A stretch of DNA of 64,000 nt from Brevibacillus brevis (GTDB lineage Bacteria; Bacillota; Bacilli; Brevibacillales; Brevibacillaceae): the NCBI RefSeq assembly GCF_031583145.1, contig NZ_CP134050.1, forward strand, positions 5,969,501 to 6,033,500, given 5' to 3'. The translations under genes were made by a program, and so were the position numbers. Under the pieces are notes generated by a model. That model was not told the DNA's origin. It saw only the letters and a list, made by a program, of their open reading frames with translations, and searched no databases. Below are positions 26,457 to 35,138 of the stretch, one piece after another (position 1 is the stretch's first letter; each line of letters begins with the position of its first letter).

Positions 26457-27437
26457 TTATTTCAAGTCAGCCAGCACTTCATCCGCCATGTTGGCTGTCG
26501 ACACCAGTCCGCCTCCGGAGAGGTACCAGTAGTTTTGGTCGAGGTAGATGATTTGGCCGTTTTTATAGGCTTTCGTATTTTTGATCAAGTCGTTGTCCAG
26601 CGTTTTTTGTGCAGGAGCTGCTGCGTCCTTGTTGGTAGCCACCGCAGCCGTGCGGTCTACGACAAACAGATAGTCAGGGTCTTTTTCCACGATGTACTCG
26701 AACGAGACGCTTTGTCCGTGAGTGGATACTTCGATATTTTTGTCTACCGGCGCAAATCCGAACACGTCGTGCAGGATGCCGAAGCGGGATCCTGGGCCGT
26801 ATGCGCTGAGCTTGCCTTCGTTGATCAGAACGATCAAAGCGTTTTTGCCGCTTGCCGTAGCTTTTTCATTCAGCTTTTTGATGGAATCATTGATTTTCGC
26901 CAGCTCTTCATCGACTTGCGCTTCTTTGCCAAAGATGGTGCCCAACGTTTTCATATTCTCGGTAAAGGACTCCATGTACTTGGAGGTATCTACGCCCAGG
27001 AAGATGGTCGGTGCGATTTTGTTCAGTTCTTCGTAAGCTTCTTGCTGACGGCCGGAAATAAAGATGACATCCGGCTTCATCGCATTGATTTTCTCGAAGT
27101 CAGGCTCTTTCAGGCTTCCGACATTCGTGTACTTCGCGTCTTTGAACTTTTCCAGATACGGAGGAATATTGGCTTGCGGTACGCCTGCTACCTCAATGCC
27201 CAGTTTGTCCAGGGAATCCAGTACACCGTAGTCAAAGGCGACAACCGTTTTCGGGTTTTTCTTCAGCTTGGCTTCACCCAGTTTGTGCTTGATCGTCAAT
27301 TCCTCTGATGCTGCAGCGTTGGAAGCGTCTCCGGAAGCTGCCGGTGTCTGAGCCGGCGCTGCGGTGTTCGATCCGCAAGCTGCCGTAAATACCGCCATCA
27401 GCACCGCCATGAACAGCATGATCCATTTTTTGTTCAT
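26457..27437 (-). CDS. Siderophore-binding lipoprotein, YclQ-like (petrobactin type)
   Basis: A 326-aa lipoprotein with an FTAAC lipobox (Cys 21) and a class III binding-protein fold: KTVVAFDYGVLDSLDKLGI, KPDVIFISGRQ, and GPGSRFGILHDVFG. The gene order permease-permease-ATPase-binding protein equals B. subtilis yclNOPQ, the petrobactin importer; the sequence pattern agrees. Start at 27437 uses the ATG after GAGGTGA; a GTG three codons upstream sits inside that site. A Fur-box-like element at 27520-27533 gives it a separate iron-regulated promoter. Confidence 0.85.
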   Translation of the reverse strand: MNKKWIMLFMAVLMAVFTAACGSNTAAPAQTPAASGDASNAAASEELTIKHKLGEAKLKKNPKTVVAFDYGVLDSLDKLGIEVAGVPQANIPPYLEKFKDAKYTNVGSLKEPDFEKINAMKPDVIFISGRQQEAYEELNKIAPTIFLGVDTSKYMESFTENMKTLGTIFGKEAQVDEELAKINDSIKKLNEKATASGKNALIVLINEGKLSAYGPGSRFGILHDVFGFAPVDKNIEVSTHGQSVSFEYIVEKDPDYLFVVDRTAAVATNKDAAAPAQKTLDNDLIKNTKAYKNGQIIYLDQNYWYLSGGGLVSTANMADEVLADLK

Positions 27438-27519
27438 CTTTATCACCTCTATGTAAGAGTAAAGTTATATAAAATTTCCGATGGACCTATCCATCTGGAT
27501 AATTTTATTGACAGAAAAA

Positions 27520-27533
27520 GATTCTCATTCTCA
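27520..27533 (-). promoter_or_regulatory. Fur-box-like site before the siderophore-binding protein gene
   Basis: GATTCTCATTCTCA (TGAGAATGAGAATC on the gene strand) matches the Fur box core. It lies in the 114-base gap between the ATPase and binding-protein genes. Confidence 0.6.
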
Positions 27534-27551
27534 TGTAAAAAAAGAAGAGCA

Positions 27552-28310
27552 TCAGGCATAGTACACACAGATTTTGTTCTGATCGATGTCCTGAATTTGA
27601 ATATCCATGTCGTACACGTCTTTCAAGGTTTTGGAGCTGATGATATCCGCGGTCGCCCCTTCTCTTACGACTTTGCCGTCTTTGAGCGCCACGATGTAAT
27701 CCGAGTAGCACGACGCGAAGTTGATATCGTGGATCACGATCACCACGGTTTTCCCCATCTCGTCCACGAGACGCCGGAGCACTTTCATGATCTGAACCGA
27801 GTGCTTCATATCGAGATTGTTCAGAGGCTCATCGAGGAGGATGTACTCCGTATTTTGAGCGACTACCATGGCGATGTAAGCCCGCTGCCTTTGACCGCCG
27901 CTGAGCTGGTCCAGGTACTTGTGCTGAATGTCCTCCAGCTCCAGGTAACGGATCGCCTCATCGACGTACTGCCAGTCTTCGCGGGACAAATTCCCTTGAG
28001 AATACGGAAAACGTCCAAAGCTCACGAGCTCGCGAATGGTCAATCGGACGGTGATGTGATTGGTCTGCTTCAGGATGGAAATCTTTTTGGCCAGATCCTG
28101 GCTTTTGCACTGGCCGATTTCCTTTCCCTCCAGATAAATCTCCCCTTGATCTTTGGTCATCAGACGGCTGATCATGGACAGCAGTGTGCTTTTCCCGGCC
28201 CCGTTCGGACCGATAAATGACGTGATTTTTCCCTTGGCGATTTTCAGCGAAACGTTTTCCACGACATTTTTGCCACCATACTGTTTTGAGACATTCCGGA
28301 TTTCTACCAT
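27552..28310 (-). CDS. Siderophore ABC importer ATPase, YclP-like
   Basis: A 252-aa FecE-type ATPase with Walker A GPNGAGKST near 34-42, signature LSGGQRQRAYIA, and Walker B YILLDEPLNNLD. It energises the two permeases encoded just upstream, with which it overlaps by seven bases. Confidence 0.88.
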   Translation of the reverse strand: MVEIRNVSKQYGGKNVVENVSLKIAKGKITSFIGPNGAGKSTLLSMISRLMTKDQGEIYLEGKEIGQCKSQDLAKKISILKQTNHITVRLTIRELVSFGRFPYSQGNLSREDWQYVDEAIRYLELEDIQHKYLDQLSGGQRQRAYIAMVVAQNTEYILLDEPLNNLDMKHSVQIMKVLRRLVDEMGKTVVIVIHDINFASCYSDYIVALKDGKVVREGATADIISSKTLKDVYDMDIQIQDIDQNKICVYYA

Positions 28311-29248
28311 GATTTATTCTCCTTTAACAGAAGATAGATGAAGTAAACCCCGCCGATGAAGTTCACGATGACACTCAAGGTCGTCGAGAACGTAAACACC
28401 CGCTCGACAATCAGCACGCCGCCTACCAGCGAAATAATGCTGATCAGCACGGAGCCGGTTATCAGATACTTGTGCTGGTATGTTTTCATCACTTGGTGAG
28501 CCAGATTGGCTACCAGCAATCCCAAGAAAGTGATGGGTCCTACCAACGCGGTGGCGATCGATACCAGGATCGCGATGACGATCAAAAAGCGCTTCACCAC
28601 AAAATCGTAGGGAATCCCGAGGTTGATCGCCTGATCCCGTCCCAAGGAAAGAACATCGAGGTATTTTATGTACTTCCAGAAGTAAGCGGCCACGCCCAGC
28701 ACCAGGACTACGCTGATGACAAGAAGATCCGTATTGACATTGTTAAAGCTCGCGAACATCTTGTCTTGGACGACCTGAAATTCATTTGGGTCGATCAACA
28801 CCTGCATAAAGGTAGAGAGGCTGTTGAACAGCGTCCCAAAAATGATCCCGACCAGCAGCAAAAAGTAGATGTTTTGCCCTTCTCTTTTGAAGAGCCACTT
28901 GTACAGCAGCCCGGCAAACAGGACCATCAAAGCAGCTGACAGGAGAAAATTCACATTCTTGTTCATCAGAGTCATATGGGTCGAGCCAAACAAGTACACG
29001 ACAAAGGTCTGGATGAACAGGTACAGCGAATCCAGCCCGATAATGCTCGGCGTGAGGATCCGGTTATTCGTGATCGTCTGGAATACCATCGTAGAGAAGG
29101 CGATAATCCCGCCCGTCAACACAATCGCCAAAATCTTTTTGAATCGTCGCGGCAAAACGTAATCCCAGTTTCCGCCGGCGTCTATCAACATGAATGTCGC
29201 TATCAGCGCTATGGCAACGATCGCTAAAATCCATACCTTCGCTTTCAT
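28304..29248 (-). CDS. Siderophore ABC importer permease, YclO-like
   Basis: A 314-aa FecCD-family permease with nine to ten membrane segments, including GPITFLGLLVANLAHQ, the coupling segment of the family. Overlaps the preceding permease gene by four bases (ATGA). Confidence 0.88.
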   Translation of the reverse strand: MKAKVWILAIVAIALIATFMLIDAGGNWDYVLPRRFKKILAIVLTGGIIAFSTMVFQTITNNRILTPSIIGLDSLYLFIQTFVVYLFGSTHMTLMNKNVNFLLSAALMVLFAGLLYKWLFKREGQNIYFLLLVGIIFGTLFNSLSTFMQVLIDPNEFQVVQDKMFASFNNVNTDLLVISVVLVLGVAAYFWKYIKYLDVLSLGRDQAINLGIPYDFVVKRFLIVIAILVSIATALVGPITFLGLLVANLAHQVMKTYQHKYLITGSVLISIISLVGGVLIVERVFTFSTTLSVIVNFIGGVYFIYLLLKENKSW

Positions 29249-30198
29249 CGGTCATAAGCCTTTCTTCTCATAAGTAGGAAAATGAACATCCCGCTGCCGA
29301 TTACCCCGACCATCAATCCGATCGATATTTCATACGGGAAGATGATCAGCCGCCCCAATATGTCGCAGCACAAGACGAATACGGCACCGAGCAAAGCCGT
29401 GTGAGACAGGCTCTTTTTCAGGTTATCCCCCAGGTACAGCGTCACGATATTGGGAATGATCAACCCTAAAAAGGGAATGGTTCCGACCGTCAGGATCACC
29501 ACGGAAGTGACCATCGCCACAATGCAAAGCCCGATATTCACGACCTGCTTGTAATTCAGCCCCAGGTTGATGGCGAATTCCTCGCCCATCCCGGCAATGG
29601 TGAACTTGTTGGCGAACAGATAAGCGATGATTACCAGCGGGATGCTGACGTACAGAAGTTCATAGCTCCCTTTCATGACGGAAGAAAAATCGCCATGCAG
29701 CCACGAAGACATGTTTTGGATGAGATCGTATTTATAAGCGAAAAACGTCGTGATGGAACCGACGATATTCCCGAACATCAAACCCACCAGCGGAATGAAG
29801 ATGGAATCCTTGAACTTGATCCTGTCGAGAATTTTCATAAACACGAACGTTCCCAACAATGCAAAAACGAACGCCACGAGCATTTTCAACAGCGGGTTCG
29901 CATTCGCAAACAGCATCATGGAGACCAGGATGCCGAACCGCACCGAATCCTCCGTACCTGCTGTCGTGGGCGACACGAACTTGTTGCGCGTGAGCTGCTG
30001 CATGATCAAGCCCACGATGCTCATGCTGATTCCCGCTATGATGATACTGATCAACCGAGGGATTCTGGCGATCCACATGATCTGCGTCTTTTCTTCCGTG
30101 AGATTGAACAGTTCCAGTGGAGAAATGTCCTTCACACCGATAAACAAGGAAGCTATCGACAGCAGGATGAGTGCCACAACCAAATATCTCTTCTTCAT
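29245..30198 (-). CDS. Siderophore ABC importer permease, YclN-like
   Basis: A 317-aa FecCD permease with GTIPFLGLIIPNIVTL, the family's coupling segment. First gene of the yclNOPQ-type operon, directly behind a tandem Fur box. Confidence 0.88.
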   Translation of the reverse strand: MKKRYLVVALILLSIASLFIGVKDISPLELFNLTEEKTQIMWIARIPRLISIIIAGISMSIVGLIMQQLTRNKFVSPTTAGTEDSVRFGILVSMMLFANANPLLKMLVAFVFALLGTFVFMKILDRIKFKDSIFIPLVGLMFGNIVGSITTFFAYKYDLIQNMSSWLHGDFSSVMKGSYELLYVSIPLVIIAYLFANKFTIAGMGEEFAINLGLNYKQVVNIGLCIVAMVTSVVILTVGTIPFLGLIIPNIVTLYLGDNLKKSLSHTALLGAVFVLCCDILGRLIIFPYEISIGLMVGVIGSGMFIFLLMRRKAYDR

Positions 30199-30247
30199 CG
30201 TCTTCCCTACTTTTCCCCATCCAGAGCGTTTTCTCTTTTATAATAAG

Positions 30248-30283
30248 GAGATTCATTCTCAGTAATAAAGAGATTCATTCTCA
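30248..30283 (-). promoter_or_regulatory. Tandem Fur boxes at the siderophore importer promoter
   Basis: Two identical copies of GAGATTCATTCTCA (30248-30261 and 30270-30283), 22 bases apart, i.e. two helical turns, upstream of the first permease. They match the Bacillus-type Fur operator core. Confidence 0.7.
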
Positions 30284-30345
30284 ATTACGTCTTCCTTTGT
30301 TATATTAGCATTTCTTTATTGCATGGGAAAGCATTTTTTTATTAG

Positions 30346-30412
30346 TCGGCTAAATTCTTTTCCTCACTCCATTCGAGAAATCGATTCTTGCTTCTTACGG
30401 GTCGCACCTGTC
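30346..30412 (+). pseudogene. Left fragment of an ABC-exporter gene interrupted by IS21
   Basis: The frame before the element ends LLTGRT and joins, once one target duplication is removed, to CLVIAHR on the other side (32867 onward), the normal H-loop region of an ABC exporter ATPase. Only about 20 codons remain, with a stop upstream and a probable frameshift, so the gene had already lost its 5' part. Confidence 0.5.
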
Positions 30413-30488
30413 TGTATTTTGCAACTCAAAAATGCAGAGTTTGGCGGCCAATTTATGCAGAACACTGCCAACATCAATACAAAAGAAT

Positions 30489-31217
30489 TTAGGAAGACTT
30501 CATGCTGGATAGAGCATGGCGCAGTCGGTAGCTTTCTCCGGTAAACGCCAGAATATGGGCGTGGTGGACGAGGCGATCCACAAGGGCTGCCGTCAATCGC
30601 GTATCTCCAAACACCGTATTCCACTGCCCAAACTCCAAATTCGACGTCACAATCACACTGTTTCTCTCATAGCAGGCCGAGATAACATGAAACAACAGCT
30701 CAGCCCCCGTTTGGTGAAAGGGAACAAACCCAACCTCGTCCAAAATCAACAACTCACAGTCTGCCAGTTCTTTTTGAAACCGCATCAGTGCCCCATTCGC
30801 GTGTTTTTCCTGCAAGAGCGCAACCAGATCGGGAACACGGAAGAATCGAACGGCATATCCCCTTCGGCACGCCTCTACGCCAAGCGCTGTTGCCAGATGG
30901 GTCTTCCCCGTGCCCACTTTTCCCAGCATCAGCACATTTTCCTTGCGCTCCAAAAAACGTAGGTCGATCAATCCCTCCTTTGTACATGTTTCCGGTAAGG
31001 TGACTGCCTCAAAAGCGTAATCTTCCAGTGTCTTCAGTTGGGGAAACGCGGCTTTCTTTATCAGTCGCTTCAGCTTTGTCTCCTCCCGCCGTTGAATCTC
31101 CATCCGCAAGACTCCCAGCAAGAAGCTCTCCCGATCTTCAAACGGCACCTGTTCATAGGTTTCCATCACATGCGCCAAATGCAAAGTTTTGCACACCTTT
31201 GCCAGCTCTTCTCTCAT
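30489..31217 (-). CDS. istB: IS21 helper ATPase IstB
   Basis: A 242-aa AAA+ protein of the DnaC/IstB type. Walker A GKVGTGKT is at 99-106, Walker B LLILDEVGFVPF follows, and the arginine/sensor region SNLEFGQWNTVFGD matches IstB. It assembles on DNA and directs the IstA transposase. Its ATG overlaps the istA stop. Confidence 0.95.
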   Translation of the reverse strand: MREELAKVCKTLHLAHVMETYEQVPFEDRESFLLGVLRMEIQRREETKLKRLIKKAAFPQLKTLEDYAFEAVTLPETCTKEGLIDLRFLERKENVLMLGKVGTGKTHLATALGVEACRRGYAVRFFRVPDLVALLQEKHANGALMRFQKELADCELLILDEVGFVPFHQTGAELLFHVISACYERNSVIVTSNLEFGQWNTVFGDTRLTAALVDRLVHHAHILAFTGESYRLRHALSSMKSS

Positions 31218-32719
31218 TCCACCCTCACCCCCAGGATCCGGTCGTACTCATCCAGCATGGGTATCTGCCCGTGAAGGGCAGGGGGTGTATGCGACTCTGA
31301 AAACGGTTCCGGGCGGAAAACAGGGTGTTTTATCGCGTAAAGGGCATGCTCCAAGGCAACAGCCAGATGCTCTTGCTGATGCGACAATTCTCCCAGTACT
31401 TGCCCGATTTCCTCCAACGTATAGGTGTCGAGCAATCGATGGAGCAGGCGAATTCGTGCTTTTCGTGCATTCATGTCTTCCACCGTCAAAAACGTTTGGA
31501 GCGCCTGAGGCATCATGTTGGTAAAGGAAGAATACATCACCGCCCGCGGGCGTTTTTCATATCTCTTCAATACCGCCTTCCAATCTACTGAAATGACTTT
31601 CTCCGTATAGGGACGAGGCAATGTCACAATCGGGGTATATGTCCCGTCTGCCGTTAACACCTCCAGCACATCCCACTTGACTTTCACCAAAACCGGCTGC
31701 ATGGCCCGACACTGCGGCAACGGGAAGAGAGCCGCGTCAAACGACAGCTCAGCGTATTTGTTCAGGTGGCACGTCTCCAGCCGGAAAATCTCCAGCGGTG
31801 TCGTCGGCAGCGTCAGCAGCTTGCATTTTTCTTGCTCCCACAACTCGGCAATGGTTTGCTTTTTCACATAGTGAGGGCGCTGCATATCCGCACGGGCAGC
31901 TTCCGCCAAATACGTCTCCAGTTGTTCCGGCGTATCGATAACCGGTGGCGGAACACACCAGTTCCGGCGTCCATACCCCACTTTGTTTTCCACATGGCCT
32001 TTCTCATGGCCGCTGTATGGATTGCAAAACAGGGGCTCAAAGCGGTAATGGGCGCAGAAACGCCGAAACGCTTCCGTACACTCTCGTTTTCCGCCTTGCT
32101 GGATGGACACAACAGCAGCGGACAAGTTGTCAAACCAAATCTTGCGAGGAACCCCTCCCATTTGCTGAAATAGCCGCCCTAAGGCCTCCAGAAAGCATTC
32201 CGTGTTTTCTTTCGGAACCGGGAACACAAAGGCGGCATTGCTGTACGGAAACGACAGGGTCAATACTTTCCGCTCCACCAGTTCTCCCGACTTGACCACG
32301 TACACCGTCCCGAAGTCAGCCTGAGCTTCTCCACCTGGATGCTCCAAACGCTCAAAATGTTCGGCTCGTTCGGCTGCCATGGCTTTCTTCCGTTTGGAGA
32401 CATATTCGGATACCGTTCGCTGCCCGCCAGGGAAGCCGTACTCATCCCGTAACCGCTGAAACATGCGGACGGCTGTATGGCGTTGCTTGCGTGGAAGACG
32501 CTCATCATCCTCCAGCCATGTGTCAATAATCTCTAAGTACGGTCCCAACACCGGATGGCGGCCTTTTCGCTTGCATACCGGTTCATTCCAATCGTCGCGA
32601 TCCGCATATTTCTTGGCGGTTCGCCAATTCACCTGGACACGTTCCGCAATTTCCTGAATCGAACACCCTTCGACTTCTCGCAAAAATCGGATATACTGTT
32701 GTTGTGGCACTTTCAACAT
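31214..32719 (-). CDS. istA: IS21 transposase IstA
   Basis: A 501-aa DDE transposase: N-terminal helix-turn-helix (CSIQEIAERVQVNWRTAKKYAD), integrase core beginning GEAQADFGTVYV with the first catalytic Asp, the second in KIWFDNLSAAV, and Glu in the GHEKGHVENKVGY segment. Start at 32719 has GAGAGG just upstream; a 21-codon extension has none. Confidence 0.95.
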   Translation of the reverse strand: MLKVPQQQYIRFLREVEGCSIQEIAERVQVNWRTAKKYADRDDWNEPVCKRKGRHPVLGPYLEIIDTWLEDDERLPRKQRHTAVRMFQRLRDEYGFPGGQRTVSEYVSKRKKAMAAERAEHFERLEHPGGEAQADFGTVYVVKSGELVERKVLTLSFPYSNAAFVFPVPKENTECFLEALGRLFQQMGGVPRKIWFDNLSAAVVSIQQGGKRECTEAFRRFCAHYRFEPLFCNPYSGHEKGHVENKVGYGRRNWCVPPPVIDTPEQLETYLAEAARADMQRPHYVKKQTIAELWEQEKCKLLTLPTTPLEIFRLETCHLNKYAELSFDAALFPLPQCRAMQPVLVKVKWDVLEVLTADGTYTPIVTLPRPYTEKVISVDWKAVLKRYEKRPRAVMYSSFTNMMPQALQTFLTVEDMNARKARIRLLHRLLDTYTLEEIGQVLGELSHQQEHLAVALEHALYAIKHPVFRPEPFSESHTPPALHGQIPMLDEYDRILGVRVE

Positions 32720-32866
32720 TCCTCTCACTCCCTCAGATTTTCGCCAAATCCAAGGGTAGATTTTGTAGGGGGATGTTGGCAAGTGCCTTTTTCATGGCCT
32801 CAGAATTGCGGTGGAACTCTGCAGTTTTCCGCCGCAATTCTCTGCACTTTTATCCTGCCATAAACA

Positions 32867-33033
32867 CCTGTCTGGTGATCGCCCACCGGTCCACGATCCA
32901 GAAGGCTGACCAGATCGTGGTGCTCGAGAAGGGGGCCATCGTCGAAAGGGGAACGCATGAGGAATCGGTTCGCAAAAACGGCCGCTACCGACATCTCTAT
33001 GAACTGCAATTTCCGCAGCTCACTCCCCTGTAA
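32867..33033 (+). pseudogene. C-terminal remnant of an ABC-exporter ATPase
   Basis: After the IS the frame reads LVIAHRSTIQKADQIVVLE and VERGTHEE, i.e. the H-loop, D-region and tail of an MsbA/MdlB-type exporter, and stops at 33033. The transmembrane domain and Walker motifs are missing from the window. It is debris interrupted by the IS. Confidence 0.85.
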
Positions 33034-33035
33034 AC

Positions 33036-33069
33036 GAAAATGCCGCTCCCCTCGCGAAGAAAACGGCAT
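33036..33069. terminator. Shared hairpin between the ABC remnant and the second MATE gene
   Basis: AAATGCCG and CGGCATTT form a stem around an 18-base loop in the gap between convergent reading frames; T runs are short, so efficiency is doubtful. Confidence 0.45.
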
Positions 33070-33103
33070 TTCGCACTTCGTGTTCGATTGTTTACTCCAT
33101 CCC

Positions 33104-34519
33104 TCAGCCAGCCGGCACATCCGTTCCGAGCTGTCGGCTCGCCTCCTTGGGGGGATCGACCAGGCTTTTGCGTTCCCACGCCCTGCTGCGCCAGCGGAAA
33201 AACATAACGCCCCCGCGAATCCATTCATCCGCGGCGACTGCCAGCCAGATGCCTGCCAGGCCGAGATGGGCATGGAACGCCAGGACGTACCCCAGCGGCA
33301 GGCTGATTCCTACCATCGAGATCAGTCCCATATAGACGGGCAGCTTGGCGTCACCGGCCGCACGCAAGGAATTGATCAGGATGATGTTGAACACCCGGCC
33401 TGTTTCCAGCAAAATGCTGAGAAGAATCACTTGGGTACTGATGCGCAATATGTCTGGATCGGCGGTGAAGAGCCCCATGATCGGCTCCCGAAAGACGATC
33501 ACAGCAATGTTGACGATCACTGTACATACAAACCCCCACCGCAAGCTCTTCCATACTTGCCGGTACGCCTCCTCCGGTCTGCCAGCTCCAACCAGCCTTC
33601 CTGTGATGATGGCCGTTCCCATACCGATTGCCAGGCTGAACAAATAAATCATCATCGAAATATTGAGCACATACTGCCTGGACGCGAGAGCCGCAGCTCC
33701 CAAAAAGGTAGCGTAGTAGAGGAAGACAGACTGACAGGCGTTGTACGTGATTTGCTCAAATGCAGAGGGGATCCCCACTCTGCAGATTTTACCCACGTAC
33801 GACTTGGTGATCGCCGTGTAATCCTTCCATGTCGCCTTGTACTCGACCAGCCGGTAGTAAACCAGGAAGAAGACGACCAGGCCCAGCCCCCTGCTAAGCA
33901 CGGTCGAGATAGCCGCTCCTTCCACTCCCAATTGCGGGAAGCCAAACTTCCCGAAAATCAGCAAGTAGTTGCCTGCCACGTGCACGATATTGATGCCCAA
34001 GGAAATGAGCATGCTTTCCCGAGTATATCCATAGGTCCGAATCATGCTGGCCAGCGTGTTGATGATCGCCTGCAAAAACAGGCCTCCTCCGACAATCGCC
34101 GTGTACGACTGTGCCAGAACGAGGACATTGCCCTGGAGATTGGCCGTTTGGAGCAGCGCGTCTCCGCACAGCAGGAAGCCGACGCTCATCAGCAGCCCGA
34201 TCAGCAGGTTTAGAGTCACAGCATTGGCTCCAATTTTCCCTGCCTCTTGGAGCTTTCGCGAGCCGATGTACTGGGCGACCACAATCGAGGCCCCGTTCCC
34301 GATGACCTCCAGAACCAGAATCGCGATAAACATGAACTGGTTCACGGCTCCCACCGCCGATACCGCTTCATCGGACAGCCCGCTGAGCATGAAGGTATCC
34401 GTAATCCCGATCAGCGTAAACAAAAACAGCTCCAAAAAAATGGGCCATGTCAAAGCGAACAAGCCAAGCTTCCCGTCTTCGCTCGCCTCATCCTTTTCCC
34501 GCAGGGGTTGTGCTTCCAT
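33104..34519 (-). CDS. MATE-family efflux transporter
   Basis: A 471-aa protein with 12 membrane helices and MATE motifs (FTLIGITDTFMLSGLSDEAVSAVGAVNQ region near the start, IGMGTAIITGRLVGAGRPEEA in the second half). It is unlike the MATE at 12.2-13.6 kb in detail, so the two are separate paralogues. The ATG at 34519 is preferred since GAAGGTGA lies just upstream; two earlier in-frame ATGs are possible. Confidence 0.85.
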   Translation of the reverse strand: MEAQPLREKDEASEDGKLGLFALTWPIFLELFLFTLIGITDTFMLSGLSDEAVSAVGAVNQFMFIAILVLEVIGNGASIVVAQYIGSRKLQEAGKIGANAVTLNLLIGLLMSVGFLLCGDALLQTANLQGNVLVLAQSYTAIVGGGLFLQAIINTLASMIRTYGYTRESMLISLGINIVHVAGNYLLIFGKFGFPQLGVEGAAISTVLSRGLGLVVFFLVYYRLVEYKATWKDYTAITKSYVGKICRVGIPSAFEQITYNACQSVFLYYATFLGAAALASRQYVLNISMMIYLFSLAIGMGTAIITGRLVGAGRPEEAYRQVWKSLRWGFVCTVIVNIAVIVFREPIMGLFTADPDILRISTQVILLSILLETGRVFNIILINSLRAAGDAKLPVYMGLISMVGISLPLGYVLAFHAHLGLAGIWLAVAADEWIRGGVMFFRWRSRAWERKSLVDPPKEASRQLGTDVPAG

Positions 34520-34675
34520 GATGTCACCTTCGCTCACCAGTGTGTATTCCATAGGCCATTTTACATCATCGCCCGCCTTTTGGGAGTCGATCGGCACACA
34601 TCTTTACACGAAGTTTATATGGGGAAATCACGGACGCTCCCCTTCTCTTCCCATGCTGGAATTTTTACAATTCTC

Positions 34676-34705
34676 TTGCAGCCATTTTCACGTGAATGTT
34701 ATGGT
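34676..34705 (+). promoter_or_regulatory. Candidate promoter of the CheY-like gene
   Basis: TTGCAG (34676-34681) and TATGGT (34700-34705) with an 18-base spacer, about 50 bases before the ATG. Confidence 0.4.
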
Positions 34706-34753
34706 TAGAGTGAATTTTTCCACTTTCCGGCATGAGGCGCTTCAGGAGGGAAT

Positions 34754-35113
34754 ATGGCTCGTATACTTGTTGCTGATGACTCCTTGGTTGTTCGAGAATA
34801 CTTGAAGGTAATATTGGAACGAGCTGGTCATCAGGTGATTGCAGAAGCTACAAGAGGAACGGAAGCTTATCAGAAATACGCCGTCTTTCAGCCCGATCTG
34901 GTGACGATGGATATCAACATGCCTGACATGAACGGGATCGAGGCAGTCAAAATGATTATCAGCAGGTTTCCCCATGCGAAGATTATCATGGTAAGTACGC
35001 ACGGACTGAAGCCGCTCGTTTTTGAAGCTGTGACAGCCGGTGCCACGCACTATATCATCAAGCCGATCAACGAAGAAACGCTGCTGGTCGCCATTGAAAA
35101 CGCCCTGATCTAA
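34754..35113 (+). CDS. Stand-alone receiver, CheY-like response regulator
   Basis: A 119-aa single receiver domain: acidic DD at 8-9, phosphorylated Asp 53 in VTMDINMPDMNG, Thr/Ser in VSTHG, and the Lys in IIKPI near 103. There is no output domain, so it acts by protein contact like CheY or as a phosphate relay. It converges with the giant CheA-like kinase gene (35139-41132), a natural phosphodonor. ATG preceded by AGGAGGG. Confidence 0.9.
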   Translation: MARILVADDSLVVREYLKVILERAGHQVIAEATRGTEAYQKYAVFQPDLVTMDINMPDMNGIEAVKMIISRFPHAKIIMVSTHGLKPLVFEAVTAGATHYIIKPINEETLLVAIENALI

Positions 35114-35125
35114 AGCAGGGCGTTT
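35098..35125. terminator. Terminator between the receiver and the giant kinase
   Basis: AAACGCCCTG pairs exactly with CAGGGCGTTT around eight bases and serves both convergent genes. Confidence 0.8.
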
Positions 35126-35138
35126 CCGAACGGCATCG

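Larger units (their letters stand above)
30413..32866 (-). mobile_element. IS21-family insertion sequence, apparently intact
   Basis: The element is 2454 bases with istA and istB overlapping by four bases. Both ends start TGT and share a 27-base imperfect inverted repeat that ends AAAA-x-TGCAGAG, followed inside by further TGCAGA copies, the multiple-site end structure of IS21. It is flanked by an exact 6-base duplication CCTGTC (30407-30412 and 32867-32872). Both genes are open, so it may be active. Confidence 0.92.
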
